Below the pieces are notes generated by a model. That model worked only from the letters and a program-made list of their open reading frames with translations, did not search any database and was not told the DNA's origin. DNA of 64,000 nt from Brachynemurus nebulosus (taxonomy: Eukaryota > Arthropoda > Insecta > Neuroptera > Myrmeleontidae): positions 676,001-740,000 of the forward strand of contig JAPWDM010000015.1 of NCBI GenBank assembly GCA_035578155.1, written 5' to 3'. The translations under genes were made by a program, and so were the position numbers. Below are positions 45,801 through 56,242 of the stretch, one piece after another. How positions within the stretch are numbered: the first letter of the stretch is position 1; each line of letters opens with the position of its first letter.

Positions 45801-46877
45801 CGTTTGGACCTCGTACCCTGTTGGTATTGGGTGATCCTGCCGAGGTTGCATCGGATGTTGCTGATGCGTTTATTCAATCGTGTTTCCCAGGCAGGAGTTT
45901 TGTGTTCCTTCGAGTTGTGCGCTACAGGTGGTGTTACATCGGATCCGTTACAACGTATAGCTGCAACGGCTCCACAATAGATAGCTGTGTGTAACTCGAT
46001 AAAATTGTCACATGTTTCTAAGTGTTTAGGCAGTATTGTATTGTTCAATATCTCAACGATCTCAGCCAATCTACGTGAGGTGTGTTGTTTAGGCAACAAG
46101 TACCTATGTGTGGGCTCCGTCCCTTCAAATTCAGTAAGCGCTGTGTTAAATTCCAGTTCGATCTTTTGCAGTAGGGTGTCATTTACTGCTGTCTCATGGT
46201 GGTCAGGCTCATTCTCGACAAGTTGTTGAGTGTCGTTTTGTGTGGGGCTCTCCATTTCTGGTGGGCCGTCGTCCTGACTTTCTTCATTTTGAGCAAATTG
46301 ATGTGCGACTTGTGTTTTAATGGTGTTTATGAGGGAGGCAGGGATGAGGTTATTGGTAAAAATGACACGTTTTTGGTCTGCCAGTCTCTGTTCAGTAACG
46401 CGACTTAGGTGAGGGTAGCTGTGCGCGAACTCTTGATGTAATTTTGTACGGTAACCAGTTTTGTCCGTTTCAAGTCTAGTAACTTTGAAGTATGTGCGTA
46501 CGATGAATTCATTCAGTTCATCTGTCCATTGCATACGCACACGCTTCTTACCAGCTTTAGTGGTCCCCAAAGGATGCTCTGAGGAAACACTTAAAGTCGG
46601 CTGAGCCAAAGGTGTTGGGGGCTCCGTAAGTAGGGCAGTAGCATTTTGGCTGAAGGTGTTGTTACAGCTGACAGGTGGCTGCCTAGAACCCAGCCTGTCG
46701 TCACCGCGATCTAAGCTGTCACATTCAGTGGTGACCCTGATGCGCCCGGTCGCTCCACCGGCAGCGGCATTTTTCCGAGGCTTTTTTTGTTTTTTCACCA
46801 TCCTAATGGGGTGTCCTTTTAGTCGCCTTTTACGACAAGCAGGACTTACTGTGGGCAAATTCTGCAAAGTGAAGCCC
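42801..46877 (-). mobile_element. R4/Dong-type retrotransposon, family F1, copy B
   Basis: About 4.1 kb with the same ends as F1-A, and TTA repeats on both sides. Relative to F1-A it carries an in-frame deletion of about 363 bp (junction near 43889) and a short deletion of about 35 bp (junction near 45209). Elsewhere it is better preserved in frame than F1-A. Confidence 0.88.
43008..46801 (-). pseudogene. F1-B ORF: Myb-like / RT / restriction-like endonuclease, frameshifted
   Basis: The first in-element ATG is at 46801 (MVKKQKKPRKN). The frame also continues upstream through the TAA repeat as poly-Asn. The N-terminal frame covers the Myb-like MQWTDELNEF and linker up to YMKSKNSDTKN at about 45209. 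There a deletion of about 35 bp removes NYRPITCLPT and shifts phase. The second frame (45206-43008) has motif A DYKKAFDS, GDSLSPLWF and YMDD. The 363-bp deletion then joins SHAWLSQGS directly to RPDITF, removing 121 residues that include the whole CCHC knuckle but keeping the phase. The endonuclease core and the His/Thr-rich tail follow. Confidence 0.85.
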
Positions 46878-46922
<45 letters not shown>

Positions 46923-46925
46923 GTA
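46878..46925. repeat. (TTA)n at F1-B 5' end
   Basis: About 14 TTA units followed by GTATTAATTT mark the pre-existing target microsatellite at the upstream end of this chain. Confidence 0.9.
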
Positions 46926-47050
46926 TTAATTTTTTTATTATAATAAGAATTGTACAGAATTGTGATAAGAATTGAATGTAAAATGTTGAAATGGCAAAAT
47001 TTTAATAGGTATAAAGAAATTAGCATTATGAATACAATTTTGTTCGTCAT

Positions 47051-47280
47051 TGGCCTGGCCTTTACATAAGGTTAAAACTATTCATTTAGAATTTGTTAGT
47101 GGATTAAATATATATACGAAGTATGCCATGATGTAAATACCTAATTAAAGCCGGTTACACACGGTCTGATCTCATCGGTCAATAAAAATGGACATTATTG
47201 ACGACGTAAAGATTCTCACTCCTATCTCTGGTGATAAAATTAGAACTAGTATCAAGTAAAAATATACGCATAAATTTTTT
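47051..47280. other. No gene; possible MITE end
   Basis: TAAAGCCGGTTACACACGGT near 47149 looks like a MITE terminus, but I found no inverse partner in the window. Confidence 0.35.
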
Positions 47281-47714
47281 TTTAATTTCAAATATTATCG
47301 AGTGCTTGTGAGACATTACTACGTATGACAAACTTTTGTTTGCATTTCAAAACACGCAGTATTGATATGTTCACTTATCGTTCAGTTAAACTGAAACTTT
47401 AAGCACTCGACTGCCTTGGTTAACATGACCAAAAACCACATATGTAAATTAAAAATCACAAAGTGATTGAAAAAATTATCCGGATCGGCCGGGAATCGAA
47501 CCCAGGATCTCCTGGTAACTAGCCAGGCGTGCTAACCACTACACCAACGATCCTATGTGCTCGACAGGTGTCTGAGCGGGATACCCATTCAATCACCTAT
47601 GTGTATTAGTACTCTCTCTGATTCGAGAAACAGTTACAATTTTAATTTCAAATATTATCGAGTGCTTGTGAGACATTACTACGTATGACAAACTTTTGTT
47701 TGCATTTCAACACA
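47281..47714 (-). repeat. tRNA-headed repeat, 360-bp period
   Basis: The block 47281-47351 (TTTAATTTCAAATATTATCG onward) recurs exactly 360 bp later at 47641-47711 with almost no change. Between the two copies lies a tRNA-like sequence on the minus strand. This is one full unit plus the start of the next. A second locus at 50140-50530 has the same body in the opposite orientation with a different tRNA-like head. Confidence 0.75.
47482..47553 (-). tRNA. tRNA-Thr(AGT)-like sequence inside a repeat
   Basis: The 72-base minus-strand sequence folds as a cloverleaf. The acceptor is GGATCG / CGATCC, and the D arm is GTG...CAC around TAGTGGTTAG. The anticodon stem is CCTGG / CCAGG with loop CTAGTTA (anticodon AGT), and the T arm is CTGGG TTCGATT CCCGG. 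The structure is good, but it is embedded in a repeated body, so I read it as the head of a SINE-like repeat rather than a housekeeping gene. Confidence 0.55.
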
Positions 47715-47724
47715 CGGTAAAACT

Positions 47725-48243
<519 letters not shown>

Positions 48244-49562
48244 TTATTCAAATAAATCCCTATTGCTGCTACTGTCACTTTCATTATTTACATTTATGAC
48301 AAATGAATCTATATTCTCCCACAATTTTCTGAAATTATTTTTAACTTTAATAACATGCTGAATGGCATTTTTCCAATTCTCTGACGTAACTAAGCTCGTT
48401 TCCGATTTAATCACATCTAACACTGCACTGGAAAACTTTGTATTATTATTTCTTCTTCTAATTTTTTGTTTTAATTGACCCCATATTAGCTCAATTGGAT
48501 TGAAGATGCAATGGTAAGGTGGTAGTCTTAAAACAGCGTGTCCTTTTTTGCAGCCATTTCATCAATAATATAACACTTTTCATATATTCGTGAGTGTAAC
48601 ACTTCCAAAAGATATTTTTTTGTATACAAATCTTCAAAAAATAAATTATTTTTTATAAGAAATTCCTTAATATCTGCTTTATTACTGGCAGTTGTCGGAA
48701 TTTTTTCACTTAACCTGCTGTAGTAACTAGCATTATCTAAAATTATGACACTATTTGGAGGGAGTTTTGGCAACAGGGTATTTTCAAACCACTTTTCAAA
48801 AAGGTCAGCTGTCATATCTTCGTGATAATCCAGCGAACAATCTTTTATATTTTTTGCCGATAACAATAAACTGTCGGATACCCAACCACTTTCCGAGCCA
48901 CAGTCTAATATTGTTATCCTCTTACTCCTAGAAGAAGGAACGTTAAGTTTACATCTTGCGGATTCATCAACCCATTCCTTTTTCACTGTGTCGTGAGTAT
49001 CAAACCATGTTTCATCTAAGTAAAATATGCGTCGATTTTCGTTTCGAAAATTGTCTATTTTCGTTAAATAATCATGTCGTAATTGTCGAAGACGCTCACT
49101 ACTTTCCATTATTGTCTATCGTTTGTCGATTGTTTTAAATGTAAATTGCATTTCTTGTATAAGAAATTTTCTTAAAGTTTCTATTGAGCACGTAATCCTA
49201 GGATAATCTATATCAATATTTATTTCTTTTTTTAACGACTCTAGCGTTGGAATTTCATTTCTTCTATACATATTGTAAATTGTCTTACCAATAATTTTAG
49301 CATCATTTTCGTCCAACTTTCTAAAAACGCCTTTATCACACCGAACTTTTTTTTCAAATGTTTCACCTTTACGATGTTGGTCAATAATTCTGAATAGTGT
49401 GCTGCGTGGCACTTGTGTCAGCTCACACGTCATTTTACACAAACAGTTATAAACACGCAACACCATTTCTTTACAGCAAGCAGATAAATCTATTTTAGCT
49501 TTAAGAGGAATTGTTTCCTTCACGTCAACTAATTCTTCACTGTTTTCCCAAGGGCGAAACAT
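48244..49562 (-). pseudogene. IS630/Tc1/mariner-type transposase with long D-E spacing, two lesions
   Basis: Minus strand, about 439 codons from MFRPWENSEELV (49562) to a TAA at 48244-48246. An N-terminal helix-turn-helix region (CKMTCELTQVPRSTLFRIID) precedes the DDE core. First Asp is in IFYLDETWFDTH, second in SVIILDNASYY, and the Glu in CIFNPIELIW. Two lesions are visible. One is TAG at 49116-49118, in frame between TIDKR and TIMESS. The other is a missing base in an A run near 48553, after which GHAVLRLPPYHC continues in the next phase. Counting across that site gives about 81-82 residues between the second Asp and the Glu. This is far more than mariner or Tc1 and like the published Sailor (DD82E) group. 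Terminal repeats were not found. Confidence 0.8.
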
Positions 49563-50130
49563 GTTAATTAATAATCAAAATAAAAACTTTTACAAATCGA
49601 AACGGATAAAATTAACAAAACAGAAATATATGTTTAACATTCGAAAGTTGAATTTTGAATAAATTTATTTAGGTATACCTAAATAAAAATAAGTACGGTC
49701 TGTCCAGGTAGTTGACACAATTAATTTGTTGCAAAGCATAAAATAATTTAAAATACTTAAAATTTTATGGTTTCATCTCATTTAATTATAGATAAACTCT
49801 ACAATATTACTCTTGTATTTAAATTAGCACTCTGTGAGTAAAATCATATCGCGTACATCTCTATGATACGATGATTCTAGCATACATAATTTATAGTCAG
49901 TAATAGCGTTCGGTATACATCGTATACATACCTTCACCCTTCTCTCAAAAACATATCTCAAAAGTAGGGCAAAAGCACTTCAAAACAAGTGTAATGTTCT
50001 TAAAAGTAAGACCAAGTCACTTTGGCTAGTTGCCGTACGAATGCGCCCTCAAATGAATAACTATAGTTACAGTACAAGCTACTTTGCAACGCGAATAGTG
50101 CAAGTAGTCGTTTATCCTTGTAGTTCAAAC
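49563..50130. other. No gene seen
   Basis: AT-rich. It contains TATAGTTACAGTACAAGC near 50061, which is matched in inverse near the GC-rich hairpin at 53608-53660. Confidence 0.4.
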
Positions 50131-50139
50131 AAATTTGTT

Positions 50140-50530
50140 TTTTAAGCAAATTGAACACTCGATTTACTTATTGAATTTTAATTAACATAATGGATTGGTC
50201 ATACATGCTAAAGTAAATCGAGTGTTCAAATATTAGCTAAAGCTGGACATTAAGTGAACATATGAATATTGGTGTATGTATAAATACGAACAAAAGTCCG
50301 CCATGCATTAATAATGTTTCACAGACACTCGATTAGGTACATTTGAAATTAAAATATAACTGCGTCTCGCATTAAAGAGAGGATGTGTTTGATTGATTAT
50401 CGGATTGGAGTGGCGCTCGAACAAGCGGCTGGTGGCCTAATTGGTAAGGGCTTGGCTAGCATCAAGCGATCCGAGTCCGAGTCCCAGCCGATACAATTTG
50501 ATAATTTTTCAAACACTATGTGAATTTTAA
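50140..50530 (+). repeat. tRNA-headed repeat, second locus
   Basis: The same body as at 47281-47714 but in the opposite orientation: the inverse of 50130-50345 aligns with 47281-47450, and flanking words such as TTGAAAAATTATC adjoin the tRNA-like part at both loci. It contains an inverted pair GAACACTCGATTTACTT at 50152 and 50212. The tRNA-like head (50426-50490) differs from that at the first locus. Confidence 0.6.
50426..50490 (+). tRNA. Degenerate tRNA-like sequence, possibly Ala-derived
   Basis: A perfect 7-bp acceptor (CGGCTGG / CCAGCCG) encloses a D-arm-like GGCCTAATTGGTAAGGGC, an anticodon-like arm around GGCTAGCATC and a damaged T arm. At 65 bases it is too short for a normal tRNA and the arms are imperfect, so it is a remnant or a SINE head. 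Confidence 0.4.
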
Positions 50531-50921
50531 TTAAATCTTAATGTAAAATCTTACATGTGCAGTCTATATTTTACCTATAATACTTTTAGAAATAACTATT
50601 TAAACCGTTTTTACTTGTTGTAATTAATTGTACTATATAATCAACATTTTAACGAAAGTATTCCATAAATTTAAAGAAAATATTCCGTTAAAGCGATTAT
50701 ACCGACTCTGGTTAAAAGCTCTGGTTAATATTGGAAATGGTTAAATTAGTTTAAAAACAGAACTGACACAAGCAAAATTTAAAGTGTCAGCATTGTTGTT
50801 TAAGCTGTTGTTTTAGGATATATGGTTAATATTTTAAATTCAAAATCGGGAATTATCACTTCAAGATCTTTCCTTGTAAGAGGTTCAGGGTCACTCAAAA
50901 GAGAAAAATAAAGACATTTTA

Positions 50922-51243
50922 AGAAAAAAAAAAAAATAAAACCGACTTCAAAATAATAATTAAGAGCACTGAAAAGTATAAAATAATTACGTAATTAATC
51001 AAGACATAAATATAAAAATCAATTTTTCCAGTTTTTGAAGTTGATGCCAATTGCCTACTTGATCGTTTAGAGATAGTAATTATCGTAACAAGGTTTCTGT
51101 AAGAGAACCTGCCGAGGCACCAACTTCAAAAACTGAAAAATTTTATTTTTGTATTTATGTCTTGATTAATTACGTAATTATTTTAGACTTTTCAGTGCTC
51201 TTAATTATTATTTTGAAGTCGGTTTTATTTTTTTTCTTAAAAA
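50922..51243. repeat. Long inverted repeat, about 122-bp arms
   Basis: The left arm (50922-51045) and right arm (51121-51243) are near-perfect inverses with about 75 bp between. The arms include AAAACCGACTTCAAAATAAT. The transcript would form a long hairpin. It is likely a fold-back MITE, flanked by TTAA-like sequence. Confidence 0.8.
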
Positions 51244-51507
51244 TCTTTATTTTTACTAAAATAATGAGAAATATTAAAAAAAAAATATTTCGCCAAATTT
51301 GGAGTTGATTTTCTTAGCTTATCGATATCCCTCTTTTTAAGGCTCTGTAGAAAGTGAAATCAAATTTTTTTATTTAGACCTCTACTCCCTATATTGTCAG
51401 AAATATGGGGGTAACCACTTTTAACTTTAAAATTTTTTTTCTTCAAAACTATTAAAGATAACTAATTAGGTGAATATCGGGTGTTTCATTTAACCTGGAA
51501 TTTTGTA

Positions 51508-52223
51508 TACAGGGTGTTAGTAAATAAGTGCGAAATATTTTAATGAGTGATTGCTGAGGTTTTTTTATGTAAAAAAGTTCATATCAACCCATGTCCGAAA
51601 ACGCTTAGTTTCCAAGATACAGAGTGTTCAGTTTCTCGTCTTTTTTAAATATTTTCTTAAATATTTCAAAAACGTTTTGAGATATTCACATAAAATTTGG
51701 GATACGCTACGATAGGATAAGTACCCATATTCTGAAGTAGACAGAATACTTCCATTCAAACCAGTGGCGTCCGTACGGCCATATGATGATATATTTTTGA
51801 AAAAAAAAGGACGCCAATGATTTTTTCCAATTTGAAAATGTTTTTTTTAAATGTTCTATAAATTGTTGACAAAAAGACGTCTTAGTATTTTGTCGTTCAT
51901 GTGTCTGTTTTTAAGATAAAAAGCAATTTTCAATTACTGTTCTTACTACAAAATCGGTTTAGGTTCTCGTATTAACTGCTGAGGTCATTCTATGAAAAAG
52001 TCTTACCAAAAAAAAGGTGAAGACACCTCATTTCTACGGTATGACCACATAATTTGTTTTTAATTTAATATAGAAAAATATTTTTAAAAAACAAGAAACG
52101 GGACACTCTGTATCTTGGAAACTAAGCGTTTTCGGACCTGGGTTTATATAAACTTTTTTACATAAAAAAACCTCAGCAATCACCCATTAAAATTTTTCGC
52201 ACTTATTCACTAACACCCTGTAT
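51508..52223. mobile_element. MITE with TACAGGGTG ends (716 bp)
   Basis: The ends are TACAGGGTGTTAGTAAATAA and its near-inverse, with TA on both outer sides. The inverted arms extend about 150 bp through words such as ACGCTTAGTTTCCAAGATAC. It has no coding region. TA flanks fit a Tc1/mariner-type mobiliser. Confidence 0.8.
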
Positions 52224-52780
52224 ATCATAAACAAAATGTAGGAAATGTAGGCAATTGTAGGAAAAATTTTGTCAGATAAAGGATTGATATTTCTGAAGAG
52301 GGTATCTTTCTGTACTAAAATCAGCTCTCCTCCTGCCTCCTCTGGGCGGAGTGGTGGCCACTTTGCAATCTTAAAAAAAACCGAATTTTATATAGCAAAT
52401 TCAGATTATACGGGATGAAATACGTAACGTTTGTCCGAAATATTTTTTTGATTCACAACAGATGGCGCTGTAACTAAAATAAACAAGCTTTATCCTGATT
52501 CCAGAAGAAAAGTGTGGAAGTGAGAAACATTGAAATATTTTGAAAAATATACATCTAATAAAAAAATAAATAAATATGTATTAAAATAAAAAAATATTTT
52601 TCAAAAGATTATTAAATGACCCCATACACGACCCGTTGTAGTCTGTTGATAAAAATTAATGAAAATCAAATTGAACCAGACATTGTTCGTTTATTTCTCA
52701 AAAACATAGATATGATAATATTTATTTAAATTTCTATTTACGATACTACTGTTCACTCAGCATTCTCTGTTTTTATCAAA
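52224..52780. other. No gene seen
   Basis: AT-rich spacer between two MITEs. No recognisable feature. Confidence 0.45.
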
Positions 52781-53470
52781 TGAAGACATGAGTGGATGAA
52801 GGTGTTATATAACATTTTTTTATAATTTTACAATAGAAGCGTTTGAAAACTTTTATTTACGTATATACTTACGTAACAGCAGATGTTTATTATTGAATTT
52901 CTACAAAACTATTGGAATCTGTCAAATGGATGGAGCTTCAGAAAAATAGCTGACGAAAAAGTGCATTAACATTAGTTTTATATATAGTATTCAGTGCCAT
53001 ATTAAGAAAAAATGATAAATATTAGAACTGTTTGTATTTGGATTGACATAAGTCCGAAGCAAAGGAATTTTGTTGAAGGTGAGAAAATTTTACATCTGTA
53101 AAACAGTTAAAATGTGATTAAAATATGAAAAAATGCGTGAACGAGTTAACGAATATTACAATTTAGTGTATACATACGTCAAATTTAAATAGCAAACGTC
53201 ATAAAATAACTGGAGAACTGTAAATGAATGGAAAGAGTTAAATCAATTGTATGTATTTTCAGATCTACAAAATTCAGCTCATAAATGACATTTGAGAAAA
53301 TGCACTTTAAGAATAGTCTGATTTTTCAACACCAGATGTCATACCGTCATTCAACAGATCGCAATTGGACGTAATCAAACCAAATATATGATATTTTGGC
53401 ATAGGATATCCCAAAATTTTACAAAATATGACTTTTTGTTACATAACACCTTCATCCACTCATGTCTTCA
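52781..53470. mobile_element. MITE with TGAAGACATGAG ends (690 bp)
   Basis: The inverted ends share about 34 bp, starting TGAAGACATGAGTGGATGAA and continuing GGTGTTATRTAACA. The interior is AT-rich and non-coding. The target duplication is unclear. Confidence 0.75.
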
Positions 53471-53607
53471 AATATACTTGACATAAGTACAGAATTTCTC
53501 GATAAATAATATTATTCTAAAATAATCACGGTAAAATTAAAAAAATTATTAATAAAATTAGTTTAAGTTTATTTTCGCGGGAAATCACGTACTTAAACGC
53601 TTGTGCG

Positions 53608-53637
53608 ACTTCGCGCGAACATGAGTTCGCGCGAAGT
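53608..53637. repeat. GC-rich perfect hairpin
   Basis: ACTTCGCGCGAAC and its exact inverse with ATGA between them. The sequence just to the right (TTGTACTGTAACTGTAG) is the inverse of words near 50061, so this may be one end of a larger 3.6-kb inverted pair. Confidence 0.75.
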
Positions 53638-54663
53638 TGCTTGTACTGTAACTGTAGCTCTATCGTCAGCTTTAACATTTTCTAGGTCTCTAATCGTTTT
53701 CAGGACTTTTGAAAAAAAAACGGACTTTGCTAAAAAATTTAGAAGAATCAGATAAGAAAAATATGTTGTAGTTACGTAGATTTTTATAAAGAATATCATA
53801 TCTAGGGTGACCATACGTCCCGATTTTCCCGGATTTGTTTGGTTTTAATTCTTTTCATTTTCTAGATATTTATAATTTACTCAATACAGATATAGTTCTG
53901 CAAGTGTCGTTTTAAATGATTTACAGCCTATTTTGAATACGTAGCTTTTTGTTCTGGAAATCGTAAAAATTTCCATATGCGTCAAACTGAGTTTCAGGGA
54001 CTGGTGGTGTTGTAGGTCAGTTCCAATCTTGAGAATAAGGTCGAAAATTTGATAAAGGCTTTTTACAAATCATATGATCATAATATTATGTAACTTTTAC
54101 TGGTAACTTTATTGGCAACAAATCAACATTAAGTAAAGTTATGAGCTCAAAGAGAAAGTAAAATCAAAGGATTTAAAAACCTTAAATTGGTGAAGCCAAA
54201 TACAGCCCGTCTCATAATTACATAATATAACCTCATTAAAATTTTTTATATTTTACTTACAATATTTCAGAGTAATATTTGTTTTAATAAAATAAACACA
54301 CAAACAAATCACAAAAGGTCAAAAGTTAATCAAAAATGTATAAAATTAATATATTTGTCCCATAATACAGCCTCACAATTCAAAAATTACGTACAATTTT
54401 AATAATTAATAACTAACTGGTTGAGCCTCCTTTATTTTCTACTATATAAATTATTGTTGAAATATTTTCATATAAAGGGTATAGCTGCCTATACTGCCTT
54501 TGGGCCCGAGGTTCAAAATGGTGTGTCCGATAGTAAGGGCTTTTGATATAAATACGATATATATTATATAAGATTTAGCCGCTGACCTTAAACTGTTCTT
54601 GATATAACGGAGAAAGTTCTCGCGATACAATACATTTTTTAAATTTTTATATCTCGAAAACTA
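53638..54663. other. No gene seen
   Basis: Contains one short open frame (53593-53814, minus) with no recognisable domain. Otherwise AT-rich. Confidence 0.45.
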
Positions 54664-54665
54664 TA

Positions 54666-55690
54666 AAGCTCGGTTCAGACGCAGCCAGTAGTTTAGTCGA
54701 GTGATCGAGTAATTTAGTACTCGCCCAGTTTGAACACATTCATTTTAGTCAAGTAAACTGGCTTGGTCGAACGAGCGGTCGAGTTTAGTAAATAGAACTC
54801 TATTCTATTTTTATAGTCTAGCAGTCTTCCCCCACTCTATTTTCAGTCAACTCGTACGCTAACTAAACACGTGTGGGCAGAAATACACAAGTTGTTTATA
54901 CATAATTATTGTAGTCGTTGTTGTTTTTTAGTTATTTGGGTTATTGTTTTATTTGTCAGTTTTGGTTTTTCGTAAAAAAATGTAAAATATTTTATAGAAA
55001 TAAATATAATTGTATTTAATAATTTTAATTTAATCTTTTATAGATTTCTTATTGAAATAATAACAAATTAATTATGTAATTAATTAAAATGGCAAGATGG
55101 TCAGAAGGCATCACTCTTTAACAGGGTCGGACCTACGCTAAGTGGTGCACGGTACAAAAATCGGTGCCTCTGTCTTTCCGTAAAATGACAAAAGAAATAT
55201 TTCTTTTTAACTTTTGTCCTTACAAAAAACAAGTGGCGGGCAAAAAAAAAACGTATAATTCAACAATTTGGCGGCCTTCAATTTGCAGTTTTAGCACCCG
55301 GGGTACGTGCTCCTGTTGCCCCCTAATCCGGCCTTGCTCTTAAATTCGTTACCGAATATGTTAAATACAAATAAATGTCTGTGGGATGTGAGAAATGAAA
55401 ATTACAAAAATAAACAAATTTAGCAGCATACTTGAAATTGCAAAAAAAAAATCGTAAAAAAATTAAAAATATAAGATCGACATATTCTCAGGAAAGAAAG
55501 AAATTTAAAGACTCAAGCACTCGACTTTATACTAATCGACTAAACTAAATACTAGCTGTATGTGAACGATTGTTTTGACTCGCAGTAATTTAACAAACTC
55601 TACTAAATTACTTGCCCTGTATGAACAGTATGTCCACTTGACTAAATTGTTATACTCTACTAAACTACTGGCTGCGTCTGAACCGGGCTT
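54666..55690. mobile_element. MITE with AAGCYCGGTTCAGACG ends (1,025 bp), carrying a nested MITE
   Basis: The ends are AAGCYCGGTTCAGACGCAGC followed by CAGTAGTTTAG, inverted at the right end, with TA on both sides. Copies of AGTAATTTAGTA-type words recur near both ends. A 215-bp hAT-like MITE is inserted at 55122. Without it the element is about 800 bp. Confidence 0.8.
55122..55336. mobile_element. Nested hAT-like MITE (215 bp)
   Basis: The ends are CAGGGTCGGA and the imperfect inverse TCCGGCCTTG, flanked by CTCTTTAA (55114-55121) and CTCTTAAA (55337-55344), an 8-bp duplication with one mismatch. CAGGG-type ends with an 8-bp duplication indicate hAT. Confidence 0.65.
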
Positions 55691-55982
55691 TAGAGCTAGA
55701 AATATTAACTAAACGGCAATCGTTAGAGAATTGTTCAAGGTATATTATAAAAATTATTTTTAGATTTTTGCATGACTATTATACGTGATAAATCAATAAA
55801 AATATTTTTCATTGTTATTTCTCGTACAGTTGTAATAAAGTGACACCTATGAAAAAAATACAAAATATTGCTTATACTATATACTTACACTCAAAAAAGT
55901 TTCATAAAAATCAAAGGGGTGCTTTTTGAGAAATTAATAAAATACTGCCCTACTTTGTAATCCGCTCCTGACCACTACGTGG

Positions 55983-56242
55983 TATATCGCGCGTTTTCTA
56001 TCTCAACCTCGTATATCAAAAACTACATGTTTTAGGACACACAAAAATCATATTAAATACTGTATTTATAGATATACTTATCTATATATATTTATATATA
56101 TAGGTAGCCAACATCAATGGGTGTAATTAGCATAAATCTTAAGTTCATAGTGATGAAGATACAGATTTAAATACGTTTTGTTTGTGTGTCCAAAAATTGG
56201 GATTTTTCAGATACGAGGTTGAGACAGAAAACGCGCGATATA
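55983..56242. mobile_element. Short MITE with TATATCGCGCG ends (260 bp)
   Basis: The ends are TATATCGCGCGTTTTC and its inverse, with the match continuing through TCTCAACCTCGTAT. Non-coding. Confidence 0.75.

Noticed and set aside
47482..47553. Functional tRNA-Thr gene
   Set aside because: The cloverleaf is good, but the sequence lies inside a repeated body with a second, damaged copy nearby, so a SINE-like head is more likely. Not fully excluded.
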